From: an uncultured Terriglobus sp.
GTDB lineage: Bacteria > Acidobacteriota > Terriglobia > Terriglobales > Acidobacteriaceae
Assembly (NCBI GenBank): GCA_937859825.1
Contig: CALMAP010000268.1
Coordinates: forward strand, 1-12,418
Length of the DNA stretch: 12,418 nt
Reading direction: 5' to 3'
Below, one piece after another: positions 1-8,254 of this stretch. The notes beneath the pieces were generated by a model. It saw nothing but the letters and a program-made list of their open reading frames with translations. It did no database searches and was not told the origin of the DNA. The translations under genes were made by a program, and so were the position numbers. How positions within the stretch are numbered: the stretch's first letter is position 1; the number at the start of each line of letters is the position of its first letter.

Positions 1-347
1 CCCAAGCACCGAACACTGCCGCGCACCGCCAGCGGATGGCGCAGGAAAATCCACAAAGCGCATACCTGCAACCTACCCGCTGCAGCGGCGGAGCGCAAAC
101 GCTGGGCAGCAAGGATGCTCTCAATTCAACCGGTCGGTTGCATAGCAACAAAGGCGCGATTCAAGGCCAAAGGCCCGCCATATACCAGCCTGGGCCAACG
201 GCCCAGGAATCGAACCCATCTCAGATCGAGCGCTGAAGGCGCGCCCCATGACGTGACAACATCTTCTCAGGATGCTCTGGCCGCGGAGTCCGAACCGTGA
301 TCGCTTTCTCTCGCACCCAATGAACTCAGATGAAGATGGAGATCGAC
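1..347. other. Gene-free region with small palindromes
   Basis: I see no convincing gene here. The short open frames have no ribosome binding site and no protein-like composition. The stretch holds several small inverted repeats: a perfect 12-base palindrome CCGCTGCAGCGG at 77-88, GGCC-AAA-GGCC at 165-175, an 8-bp hairpin CCTGGGCC/GGCCCAGG at 189-207, and GCGC-tgaag-GCGC at 230-242. They resemble in style the hairpins clustered at 5337-6284. The region lies downstream of the cupin gene, but no hairpin here is followed by a T-run when read on the minus strand, so no terminator can be assigned. Confidence 0.55.
189..207. repeat. 8-bp hairpin CCTGGGCC/GGCCCAGG
   Basis: The arms are perfect complements around a 3-base loop (aac). 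The same CCTGGG...CCCAGG core recurs at 6242-6260 and, with its arms swapped, at 6094-6112. This suggests a dispersed palindromic repeat family rather than a terminator, and no T-tract follows on either strand. Confidence 0.6.
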
Positions 348-782
348 CTAAGACTCCGATCGGTTCTCCAAATACCCGCTCCGGATGAACGTACCGGCAT
401 CCCCATTCTGCGGGTTCACAAAACTAACATCCTCCGGCGGACGCCGCGGTGTGTCGATCGCCAGCACCACAAACGGGTGCTCCAGAATCTGCGGCATGCC
501 ATGCGGCGTCCGCTTCGTGAAGCAGATCAACTCACCTGGCCCAACCTCCCGCGCAATCTCAAGTCCAGCCTCGTCCGCTACCTGAAAGACCGCGCGCCCC
601 TGCAGCACATACAGGTACTCATCGCAACGGGTATGAAAGTGCATCGGCACCTCGCGATACGTGCGAAAGATGCGGCAACTCGCCGCCTCCCGGTCTACCA
701 GCCGCAGGTCGCGCAGCATGGTGTCCGAGGTGTCGGGAAGTGTCGCGGCAAGCTCGGCAATATTGAAAAAGCTGGGGTTCAC
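348..782 (-). CDS. Single-domain cupin protein
   Basis: This 144-residue protein has one cupin beta-barrel domain. Motif 1 is complete: H48-F-H50-x4-E55-x6-G62 fits HxH(x)3-4E(x)6G, so a metal site with H48, H50 and E55 is likely. Motif 2 is degenerate. In the stretch G83-E-L-I-C-F-T-K-R-T-P-H94, the final His probably supplies the fourth ligand, although the usual Pro and Gly are Thr and Arg. Small stand-alone cupins act as sugar isomerases, dioxygenases or ligand sensors, and the substrate cannot be read from the sequence. The start is GTG with only a weak GAGG close upstream. The N-terminal FFNIAELAATLPD matches the usual start of this kind of cupin, which supports it. The gene is divergent from the GH2 gene, so a role in the same sugar pathway is possible but is inference. 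Confidence 0.85.
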   Translation of the reverse strand: MNPSFFNIAELAATLPDTSDTMLRDLRLVDREAASCRIFRTYREVPMHFHTRCDEYLYVLQGRAVFQVADEAGLEIAREVGPGELICFTKRTPHGMPQILEHPFVVLAIDTPRRPPEDVSFVNPQNGDAGTFIRSGYLENRSES

Positions 783-801
783 ACCTCGATTGTCGCAAAG
801 G

Positions 802-865
802 CTGTCCTGCCACGACAGTTGCCAATGCAGCGCTCGCCTGGGGCGTGCCCGGCGAAGCTGTCGTG
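802..865. promoter_or_regulatory. Possible operator: repeated CTGTC/GACAG half-sites
   Basis: The gap between the divergent cupin and GH2 genes holds CTGTC (802-806), CACGACAG (811-818) and CTGTCGTG (858-865). The last two are an exact 8-bp inverted repeat whose arm centres lie 47 bases apart. CTGTC with the GACAG inside the second site forms a shorter inverted repeat. Half-sites in a shared divergent promoter region suggest a regulator controlling both genes, but no regulator gene is in view and I could not place confident -35/-10 boxes. The pattern could be chance. Confidence 0.25.
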
Positions 866-939
866 CTCATGTGACTATGCAGCCATGCGCCGCGTCCTAG
901 CCTCAGGCATCGCTGCGCAAGCGCCCGGAGACTCCCTGC

Positions 940-2835
940 ATGACCGACACCAACCCGCAAACCGCGGCGCCCCTTATCAGCCAGGACCCAGAAGCGCACC
1001 ACCCCAATCCGCAGATGCGCCGTGCCAACTGGCGAAGCCTGAACGGCACATGGCAGTTCTGCAATGGCCGCGACCGCGCCGCGGGCATCCCCTCGGACGT
1101 CGTATGGGAGAGCGAGATTCAGGTGCCCTTCAGTCCGGAGACGAAGGCGAGCGGCATTCATGACACGGGCTTCTACCAATCCGTCTGGTACCGGCGCACA
1201 TGGCAGCAACCGAAGCTGGCAGGAGACCAGCGCCTTCTGCTGCACTTTGAAGCGGTGGACTGGCAGGCGAAGGTGTGGGTCAACGGGCAGGAGATCTGCA
1301 CCCATGAGGGCGGTTACACGCCCTTTTTCGCGGACATTACGCTGGCCCTCGTCGACGGCCCGGTACAGGAGGTCATCGTCCACGCAATGGACGACCCGGC
1401 GGACCTTTCCAAGCCGCGAGGCAAGCAGGACTGGAAGCTGGAGCCGCATGGCATCTGGTATCCCCGGACGACCGGCATCTGGCAGATGGTCTGGCTTGAA
1501 ACGGTGAGCGCCTGCCGCATCCAGTCGTTGCAGTGGTCCAGCAGCCTCGACCGGTGGGAGATCGGCCTGGAGGCCATGGTGCTGCAGCCAGAAATGACGG
1601 GCCTTCGATGCACGCCCGAGCCGCTGCAGCTTTCCGTGGTGCTCCGCGTAGGCGACCAGTTGCTGGTGGAGGACACCTACGCCGTCATCGCGGGTGAGGT
1701 GCACCGCCGCCTCGCGCTCTCCGACCCCGGCATCGACGACTTCCGCAACTCGCTGCTGTGGTCGCCAACCTCGCCCACGCTCATCCACGCCGTGGTCGAG
1801 CTGCGCAACGGCAAGGGCGATGTGCTCGATTTCGTGCACAGCTACACCGCGCTACGCTCGGTCTCCATCCAGGGCGATCGTTTTATTCTGAACGGCCGCC
1901 CGCTGAATCTGCGCCTCCTGCTCGACCAGGGTTACTGGGCCGATTCCGGCCTCACCGCGCCCGACGACCAGGCGCTGCGCACTGACATCGCCCTGGTCAA
2001 GCAGCTTGGGTTCAACGGCGTCCGCAAGCACCAGAAGATCGAATGCGCCCGCTATCTCTACTGGGCTGACCGCATGGGCCTGCTCGTCTGGGAAGAAATG
2101 CCGAGCGCCTACCGCTACACCACCACCTCCATCCAGCGGCTCACCCGCGAGTGGACCCAGGTCGTGCAGCGCGACCGCAGCCATCCCTGCATCGTCGCCT
2201 GGGTGCCGTTCAACGAGAGCTGGGGCGTGCCCGACTTGCCGGAGAGTCCCGCGCAGCGCCACTACGTGCAGGCGCTCTACTACCTGACCAAAGCGCTCGA
2301 CCCCAGCCGGCCTGTGATCGGCAACGACGGCTGGGAGAGCGTGGCCACCGACATCATCGGCATCCACGACTACGACGACCAGCCCGCCCGCATCGGCCTG
2401 CGCTACGGCCTCAACGAGATCGAGTCCAAGCTGCTGAAGCGCGAACGCCCGGGCGGCCGCATTCTTACCCTTTCCGGCGAGTTCGCCGCCTTCCGGCAGC
2501 CCATCATGCTTACGGAATTTGGCGGCATCGCGCTAGGCGATGGCGACGGCAATGCGAACGGCAACGCCTGGGGCTACTCCCGCTCCGAAACCTCGGAGCA
2601 GTTCCTGGATCGCTACCGCGCCCTGCTGGAGTGCGTACGCAACCTGCCCTCGCTGGCCGGCTTCTGCTACACGCAATTCACCGACACCTACCAGGAGGTC
2701 AACGGCCTCGTCCGCATGGACCGCACCCCCAAAGCACCGCTGGAACCAATGGCCCTCGCCACCTCAGGCTCCCGAGCCGACTACGACCCGCAACGAGAAC
2801 TGGCCTGGCGGGATGACATGATGAAGCGGCAGTAG
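940..2835 (+). CDS. Glycoside hydrolase family 2 enzyme
   Basis: This is a 631-residue intracellular glycosidase of the GH2 clan, which includes beta-galactosidases, beta-glucuronidases and beta-mannosidases. In order it has a jelly-roll sugar-binding domain (about 30-190, with LNGTWQF at 34-40, VNGQ near 113 and GIWYPRTTGIWQ at 171-182), an immunoglobulin-like beta-sandwich (about 190-300) and a TIM barrel (about 305-620). The probable acid/base is E426 in PFNESWG and the probable nucleophile is E526 in LTEFGG, both at the expected strand ends. GVRKHQK at 360-366 is another barrel motif. No signal peptide is present, so it likely acts in the cytoplasm on imported oligosaccharides or glycosides. 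The exact sugar cannot be called. GGAG at 927-930 lies nine bases before the ATG and supports this start. Oddly, an Asp/Asn/Gly-rich loop (534-542) follows the nucleophile. Length and GC are normal for the family and the surroundings. Confidence 0.93.
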   Translation: MTDTNPQTAAPLISQDPEAHHPNPQMRRANWRSLNGTWQFCNGRDRAAGIPSDVVWESEIQVPFSPETKASGIHDTGFYQSVWYRRTWQQPKLAGDQRLLLHFEAVDWQAKVWVNGQEICTHEGGYTPFFADITLALVDGPVQEVIVHAMDDPADLSKPRGKQDWKLEPHGIWYPRTTGIWQMVWLETVSACRIQSLQWSSSLDRWEIGLEAMVLQPEMTGLRCTPEPLQLSVVLRVGDQLLVEDTYAVIAGEVHRRLALSDPGIDDFRNSLLWSPTSPTLIHAVVELRNGKGDVLDFVHSYTALRSVSIQGDRFILNGRPLNLRLLLDQGYWADSGLTAPDDQALRTDIALVKQLGFNGVRKHQKIECARYLYWADRMGLLVWEEMPSAYRYTTTSIQRLTREWTQVVQRDRSHPCIVAWVPFNESWGVPDLPESPAQRHYVQALYYLTKALDPSRPVIGNDGWESVATDIIGIHDYDDQPARIGLRYGLNEIESKLLKRERPGGRILTLSGEFAAFRQPIMLTEFGGIALGDGDGNANGNAWGYSRSETSEQFLDRYRALLECVRNLPSLAGFCYTQFTDTYQEVNGLVRMDRTPKAPLEPMALATSGSRADYDPQRELAWRDDMMKRQ

Positions 2836-2890
2836 GTGTGCTCAAAGCCTAGGCCGAGAAAAGCTGGTCCACTTCCGAATTAACTTAAAT

Positions 2891-4405
2891 TTGCTTGCGT
2901 CCAAACATCTTCCGATGTACAAATTCGTCTGCGTCTTAAGAGATATTGAAGCTGTTGTGAGCGGAGTAACTGTACCAGCCGGGAAGACTATTTTCTTTGA
3001 TGTGGATACTGTAAGAGCTACTCAGAAGCCAGATTCGCAGGGCCAGACTATACCTTTGGCGGCTCAATTCGGCAAATTTCACTGGTTACCTCTCCCTGGA
3101 ACTAGACCGAAGCTCGGCTTGAACGGGAGAACAGAGCTTCAGAGTCTCAGCAGGAGGCGAGCCAGCAGCTTTAGCTGCGGAAGCGACTGTCAGTACCAGT
3201 ACTGGGCATATCCTTTCTTCGACAATGACCTGTTCGCTCCGTACCCCGATGAGAATACGCCTAATGCTCGAGCATCTACAATGCATGATGAATACCGTGA
3301 CGCGTATGGCAACGACAGTACGCATTCAGTTCTAGTCGGCGCTATTGATCCCCCTCTCGACACCGAGGATCACTCCATCCTGAATTTCAGCTCCACAAAC
3401 AACGATTACACAATGGTCGCGAACACGGGCGCAGCTGGAACAACTACTTATCATTACCACTTCACAAGGTATGACTCTTATACAAGCAGTACAGACGACG
3501 GCAACCCAGAAGCTTGTACTGAAGAAGATGACGGCTATCCAGAGGGCGGGGAAACGACCGTTCAGCCTACTGTCAAAGTGACAGGCGCAAGTCTCTACGG
3601 AAATCAGCTCAACGTGACGCTAAGTGGAAGCAGCGGAGAAAACGGTCCAAGAGGTCTTCTTACAATAAGATTAAATAATACATCTGGAGGATCGTGGTCA
3701 TACGCTTACGGCAGCGGGCCGGTCGGTCCTGGAACATACAACATATCCTTGAACCGAACGGACATACCTGTTGGAAAATATCGGTCTATAACAGCGGAGT
3801 GGGCCGTTTCACCGGGTACGGTGTCAGGAAACTTTTCGATCACTTGGGATGTGTACGGAGTCATCCGGCATTCGCAATACAACACGCCGACAGAAAGTGG
3901 TTGCGGTCCTGCAACGTCTCAAGCCTGGATAATAAATCCAGCAAGTTGCAGTTTTAGCCCCGTAAATCTAAGGTCTAGCTTCATCGGTCAAACAGCTCAG
4001 AATGGAACTGGCATATCAATTAATTACGGTGTTCTGAAGTACACACCCACACAAAACCAATGCACATATCCACAAGGAGCAAATAGCTCGAACACGTTTC
4101 GGCAAGTTGGCTCCGTAACAGGAGCTTGCAACCGCACTTTAAATTCAGCAACCGTTGCGACAAATCCAAATCCAGGAACAAACAACGGGCATGTCTTCGA
4201 CTGCGATAACAATCTTGCGTACGTAACAGGAAGTAACATAACGCAAGCACAAAAATTCTTCGAAGATTATTGTCCAGCCTGCAATGCGGGCTTCAACGGA
4301 ACGAATGGGCATATAGATAACTATTCAGATTCGCAAGCATGCTCTGCTGGCGCTGTTGGTGATTATGGAAATTTCTGGACGGCAAATACGCATGATTTCA
4401 ATTAG
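2891..4405 (+). CDS. Unknown Cys-rich protein with beta-sandwich and 3D-like C-terminus
   Basis: I do not recognise this 504-residue protein. The N-terminal part (1-130) has no clear signal peptide and contains a CGSDC pair (96, 100). Residues 130-225 are rich in Asp, Ser, Thr and Tyr. Residues about 225-323 alternate hydrophobic and polar residues like an Ig/fibronectin-type beta-sandwich. Residues 324-504 carry eight cysteines (338, 353, 391, 413, 438, 461, 464, 484) and the motifs VATNP (422-426), EDYCPAC (458-464) and GHIDNY (473-478). Their order resembles the aspartate motifs of 3D/double-psi barrel domains of wall-acting proteins, but this is a visual likeness only. The composition suggests an extracellular protein with disulfides. 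The start shown is TTG; an in-frame ATG at 2915 is the alternative, and neither has a good ribosome binding site. Codons ATA, AGA and TTA and low GC set it apart from its neighbours. The true N-terminus may be missing. Confidence 0.75.
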   Translation: MLASKHLPMYKFVCVLRDIEAVVSGVTVPAGKTIFFDVDTVRATQKPDSQGQTIPLAAQFGKFHWLPLPGTRPKLGLNGRTELQSLSRRRASSFSCGSDCQYQYWAYPFFDNDLFAPYPDENTPNARASTMHDEYRDAYGNDSTHSVLVGAIDPPLDTEDHSILNFSSTNNDYTMVANTGAAGTTTYHYHFTRYDSYTSSTDDGNPEACTEEDDGYPEGGETTVQPTVKVTGASLYGNQLNVTLSGSSGENGPRGLLTIRLNNTSGGSWSYAYGSGPVGPGTYNISLNRTDIPVGKYRSITAEWAVSPGTVSGNFSITWDVYGVIRHSQYNTPTESGCGPATSQAWIINPASCSFSPVNLRSSFIGQTAQNGTGISINYGVLKYTPTQNQCTYPQGANSSNTFRQVGSVTGACNRTLNSATVATNPNPGTNNGHVFDCDNNLAYVTGSNITQAQKFFEDYCPACNAGFNGTNGHIDNYSDSQACSAGAVGDYGNFWTANTHDFN

Positions 4406-5291
4406 CTTCGGAAGCGTGGGTTGCTTTCTTGCAGGGTTGGCGCTCATGGTGCCAACTCCAGCAAGAGCTCAGGATTCTCTGGTTCGAATACCCATGACAG
4501 GTACGGCTTCTATGAAATCTAGATTAGAGGTGAGAGGCCGCCTCGTCAGAATCGAAATAAGCGGCGGAGATGCGATTGAGCTGCATGTATGGACTGGTAG
4601 AACGCAGAAGAAATTGAGCTTAGCTGGCGTTTTACAAAAAGTCACCGATGCTCGCATTTTCGACGACAAAATTATCGTTTTGACTGGCTTCGTCTCGAAT
4701 GCAGAGACCTCTCTAATCGTTACGGTGGAAGTGAGCAGCGGGCGGATCATAGACAAGGTCTTATGCTACTCGCCATCGGTCTCTCCTGCAGGTCGCTATG
4801 TCGCTTTCGTGAAGTTTTTCCCCGCGCATGGCCTTTCGAGCGCGGAGGATCACTACGCGTTGTATGACGTATCACTAACTCCGGCGCAAAACCGGCCAAC
4901 TAAAAAGCCACTTAATGATGCGACCGTTGGCAAAATCGTATATCCGCCCGGATTAGGGAATACAGCGGACGATAACGTGGAAGTCAAGGGGAGGCCTCTT
5001 CATCAAATGGCGGGAGAGCAGTTCTTTTGGAGCGACAGTGGAGAGTGGTGCATCTTTGCGGACCGCGTGGATAATCTTACGACTGTTGTAGTTCTGCAAC
5101 CGCTCGCAAGGCGTTTGTTCGTTTCTACGCGTAGCTTTTCCGACAGTGAACTCTGTGGAACAGAGGTACCGTGTGTCGAACGTATCATTGAGGTGAAATT
5201 CAACATGCCGAGTCATGCAGACATCACATTCAGAGATTTTTCAGGTCGATCGACAAAATCATTAACTCAGACTATCTCGCTACCATTGTGA
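4365..5291 (+). CDS. Exported protein of unknown function, propeller-like motifs
   Basis: The protein (308 residues from this ATG) begins with a signal peptide: R6 and R9, a hydrophobic core at about 15-29, and a cleavage site after PTPARA (30-35) before QD. It is therefore periplasmic or secreted. The mature part is all-beta in character. Two segments, SPSVSPAGRYVAF (136-148) and FFWSDSGEWCIF (220-231), look like blades of PD40/TolB-type propellers (SPDG-xx-IAF), but the rest is too diverged to count blades. C264 and C270 could form a disulfide. The start overlaps the upstream gene by 41 bases; starting at ATG 4392 would give a 14-base overlap and a shorter signal peptide without arginines. 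Either way, overlap suggests one transcript and coupled translation. GC and codon use match the upstream gene, not the neighbours beyond. Function unknown. Confidence 0.78.
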   Translation: MEISGRQIRMISISFGSVGCFLAGLALMVPTPARAQDSLVRIPMTGTASMKSRLEVRGRLVRIEISGGDAIELHVWTGRTQKKLSLAGVLQKVTDARIFDDKIIVLTGFVSNAETSLIVTVEVSSGRIIDKVLCYSPSVSPAGRYVAFVKFFPAHGLSSAEDHYALYDVSLTPAQNRPTKKPLNDATVGKIVYPPGLGNTADDNVEVKGRPLHQMAGEQFFWSDSGEWCIFADRVDNLTTVVVLQPLARRLFVSTRSFSDSELCGTEVPCVERIIEVKFNMPSHADITFRDFSGRSTKSLTQTISLPL

Positions 5292-5336
5292 GTCGGTTCC
5301 ATACGCCGCGTCTTGCGATGTATGGGTGCCGGGTGC

Positions 5337-5362
5337 CCCATGTCCGGATTCTCGGACACGGG
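5337..5362. repeat. Hairpin CCCATGTCCG/CGGACACGGG
   Basis: The ten-base arms pair at nine of ten positions around a 6-base loop (gattct). The flanks GGGTGC...ATTCTCAG resemble a dispersed element I associate with Acidobacteriota genomes (GTGCCCCATGTCC...GGACATGGG), which is from memory and not checked here. It lies 45 bases after the stop of the exported protein gene. The absence of a T-run argues against an intrinsic terminator. Confidence 0.5.
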
Positions 5363-5645
5363 ATTCTCAGTTGCAGGGCGGCTCAAATCACTTGTCGGCA
5401 AGGTAAGCAGCTCTTGATTGCTAGCAGGTTGTCGCCTTGGATGAGGCATGTTTTCCGTCCGGAGAACGTACTTCGTACAGGAGGGGTCCGGCACTTCTTC
5501 CAGCAGGGTGGTACGGCACCTTGTGCGATGCGATTACATCGTCGCGGGTAAGCCAATTGTGCGTGGGCATGGTCTACGCGATCGTGTCAGACCCGGCGCT
5601 CCGGCGCTGAACGACCTGTCCTCATGAACGGATTGCTTTCGGAAG

Positions 5646-5665
5646 GGCATGGCTTCAGCCATGCC
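5646..5665. repeat. Perfect 8-bp hairpin GGCATGGC-TTCA-GCCATGCC
   Basis: Perfect arms enclose a TTCA tetraloop, whose inner T and A can also pair. The GGCTTCAGCC core is the same kind as GGCTAAAGCC and GGCTGAAAGCC further on, so it belongs to the local palindrome family. No T-run follows. Confidence 0.6.
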
Positions 5666-5796
5666 GAACACGCACCGGATAGCGGCAGGCGCGGTCACGG
5701 CTCCAATCAGGAGAATAGAGTCCGTTCCGCGCCTTCACCAGTATTCGTGGCTGGCCGTGAGTCTCATGCAGACTGAGACGTCGCGAAGCGTTCCTC

Positions 5797-5812
5797 AGCG
5801 GCTAAAGCCGCT
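5797..5812. repeat. 7-bp palindrome AGCGGCT-aa-AGCCGCT
   Basis: The arms are exact inverted copies around a 2-base centre. It lies 34 bases upstream of the related ACGGCT-gaa-AGCCGT element. A small 6-bp inverted repeat, GTCTCA/TGAGAC (5761-5779), lies just before it. Confidence 0.6.
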
Positions 5813-5836
5813 TTGCCTGGTGCGATCTCTCATGAT

Positions 5837-5851
5837 ACGGCTGAAAGCCGT
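5837..5851. repeat. 6-bp palindrome ACGGCT-gaa-AGCCGT
   Basis: Exact arms flank a 3-base loop. It shares the xCGGCT(a/g)aaAGCCGx core with 5797-5812, which makes a pair of related elements rather than isolated chance hairpins. Confidence 0.55.
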
Positions 5852-6093
5852 GTCCCTCCGAGAGCGGACGTGGGTGAATCGCGCCGAGAGGCTGTCAAGC
5901 CCTGAAGGAGGTAAGCGTATCATTGCGTGGCAGTTGGAGGTGGCACTCTATTTCGATCGAACGCTTAGAATAAGAACAGGGCCGGAGTGCTCCAGGGGCA
6001 GGACCTGCTATGCGGTTCAGCTCGATTCTCCTTCTGCTGTGGTGGTGTCCCTACGGAGCGCGCCCTCAGCGCTTCGGTTCTTTTTCTGGTTCA

Positions 6094-6112
6094 CCCAGGC
6101 CTCCGGCCTGGG
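6094..6112. repeat. 8-bp hairpin CCCAGGCC-tcc-GGCCTGGG
   Basis: Perfect arms flank a 3-base loop. The arm sequence is the same as at 189-207 but with arms swapped (CCCAGGCC first), and it shares CCTGGG/CCCAGG with 6242-6260. This links the two non-coding stretches of the window by one repeat type. Confidence 0.6.
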
Positions 6113-6133
6113 CTGTATGGGATGGGCCTTTGA

Positions 6134-6174
6134 CCCTGAGATCGAAGACACCAGCCCTGAGATCGAGGACACCA
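6134..6174. repeat. Tandem duplication, 21-base period
   Basis: CCCTGAGATCGAAGACACCA (6134-6153) is followed, after one base, by CCCTGAGATCGAGGACACCA (6155-6174), with a single difference. The period of 21 is a multiple of three, so one reading frame would give a repeated PEIEDT peptide, but no gene around it is convincing. A local slippage duplication within repeat DNA is the simplest reading. Confidence 0.7.
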
Positions 6175-6206
6175 CAGGAATCTCTAGCTTGCCAGCTTGA
6201 TCGATC

Positions 6207-6219
6207 GCGCCTTTGGCGC
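6207..6219. repeat. 5-bp palindrome GCGCC-ttt-GGCGC
   Basis: Short exact inverted repeat, one more member of the local set of small hairpins with A/T-rich centres. Weak on its own; listed because of the cluster. Confidence 0.4.
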
Positions 6220-6241
6220 TTAGTGCTCGGAACGGATTCGA

Positions 6242-6260
6242 CCTGGGTCTTCAGCCCAGG
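6242..6260. repeat. Hairpin CCTGGG-tcttcag-CCCAGG
   Basis: Six-base arms flank a 7-base loop; one further T-G wobble can close the stem. It is followed at 6273-6284 by a smaller GGGC-ctct-GCCC. It is related in sequence to the hairpins at 189-207 and 6094-6112. Confidence 0.5.
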
Positions 6261-6491
6261 CTGGTATTGCTCGGGCCTCTGCCCCAGGGCTACGTCTCCA
6301 AAGAAAACGGCCCTACTGCGCAGGATGGCAGTTCGACATTGCGACGAATAAAGCAGACCGTTCTGGATGACACGTCTGAGGCGTTGACGATCTCAAGCGG
6401 AGTGAGGAATTTAGGCGCAAGTCGTTCTGCAACAGGAATTTAGCGGCGACTGGGTGGCAAGTCTCGTCGTATGAGGATCTTACAGAAAGAG

Positions 6492-6520
6492 CAGGGGGAG
6501 GGCCATAGGCCCTCCCCCTG
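6492..6520 (-). terminator. rpoD transcription terminator
   Basis: A perfect 13-bp inverted repeat, CAGGGGGAGGGCC/GGCCCTCCCCCTG, encloses a 3-base loop. It starts 33 bases after the rpoD stop on the minus strand. The following minus-strand bases (CTCTTTCTG) are only moderately T-rich, but stem strength and position fit an intrinsic terminator. It may also stop plus-strand readthrough from the convergent cassette. Confidence 0.75.
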
Positions 6521-6553
6521 TCTGATCGCGGACACACTCTGTGATGCGCGCGG

Positions 6554-8254
<1,701 letters not shown>

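Larger units (their letters stand above)
5292..6491. other. Long non-coding stretch with palindromic repeats
   Basis: About 1.2 kb without a supportable gene lies between the convergent cassette gene and rpoD. The longest open frames (for example 5649-6200) run through the hairpins, have repeat-derived peptide sequence, and lack ribosome binding sites. The stretch contains at least seven separate short inverted repeats, listed separately, plus a 21-base tandem duplication. No transposase or integrase remnant is recognisable. It probably works as a repeat-rich spacer that collected dispersed palindromic elements. Transcription termination for the plus-strand cassette may occur here, but no hairpin with a T-run is seen directly after 5291. 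Confidence 0.6.

Noticed and set aside
205..218. tRNA T-loop-like sequence (reverse complement GGGTTCGATTCCTG)
   Set aside because: The five-base T-stem pairs poorly, and no acceptor, D or anticodon arms can be built around it on the minus strand.
330..1163. Plus-strand 277-codon open frame
   Set aside because: It runs antisense through the cupin gene and into the GH2 gene in another frame, with Arg/Pro/His-rich shadow composition. The cupin and GH2 frames have clear motifs.
619..1839. Minus-strand 406-codon open frame
   Set aside because: Antisense shadow of the GH2 gene produced by high-GC codon bias; no domain motif is visible.
5267..5494. Minus-strand 75-codon open frame after the cassette
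   Set aside because: It covers the 5337-5362 palindrome and shows no conserved motif or ribosome binding site.
5649..6200. Plus-strand 183-codon open frame in the repeat region
   Set aside because: It reads straight through several hairpins and the 21-base duplication, has no ribosome binding site, and its peptide is explained by the repeats.
5292..6491. CRISPR array or degraded insertion sequence in the repeat-rich spacer
   Set aside because: The repeats differ in sequence and spacing, there are no regular spacers, and no terminal inverted repeats or transposase remnants are seen.
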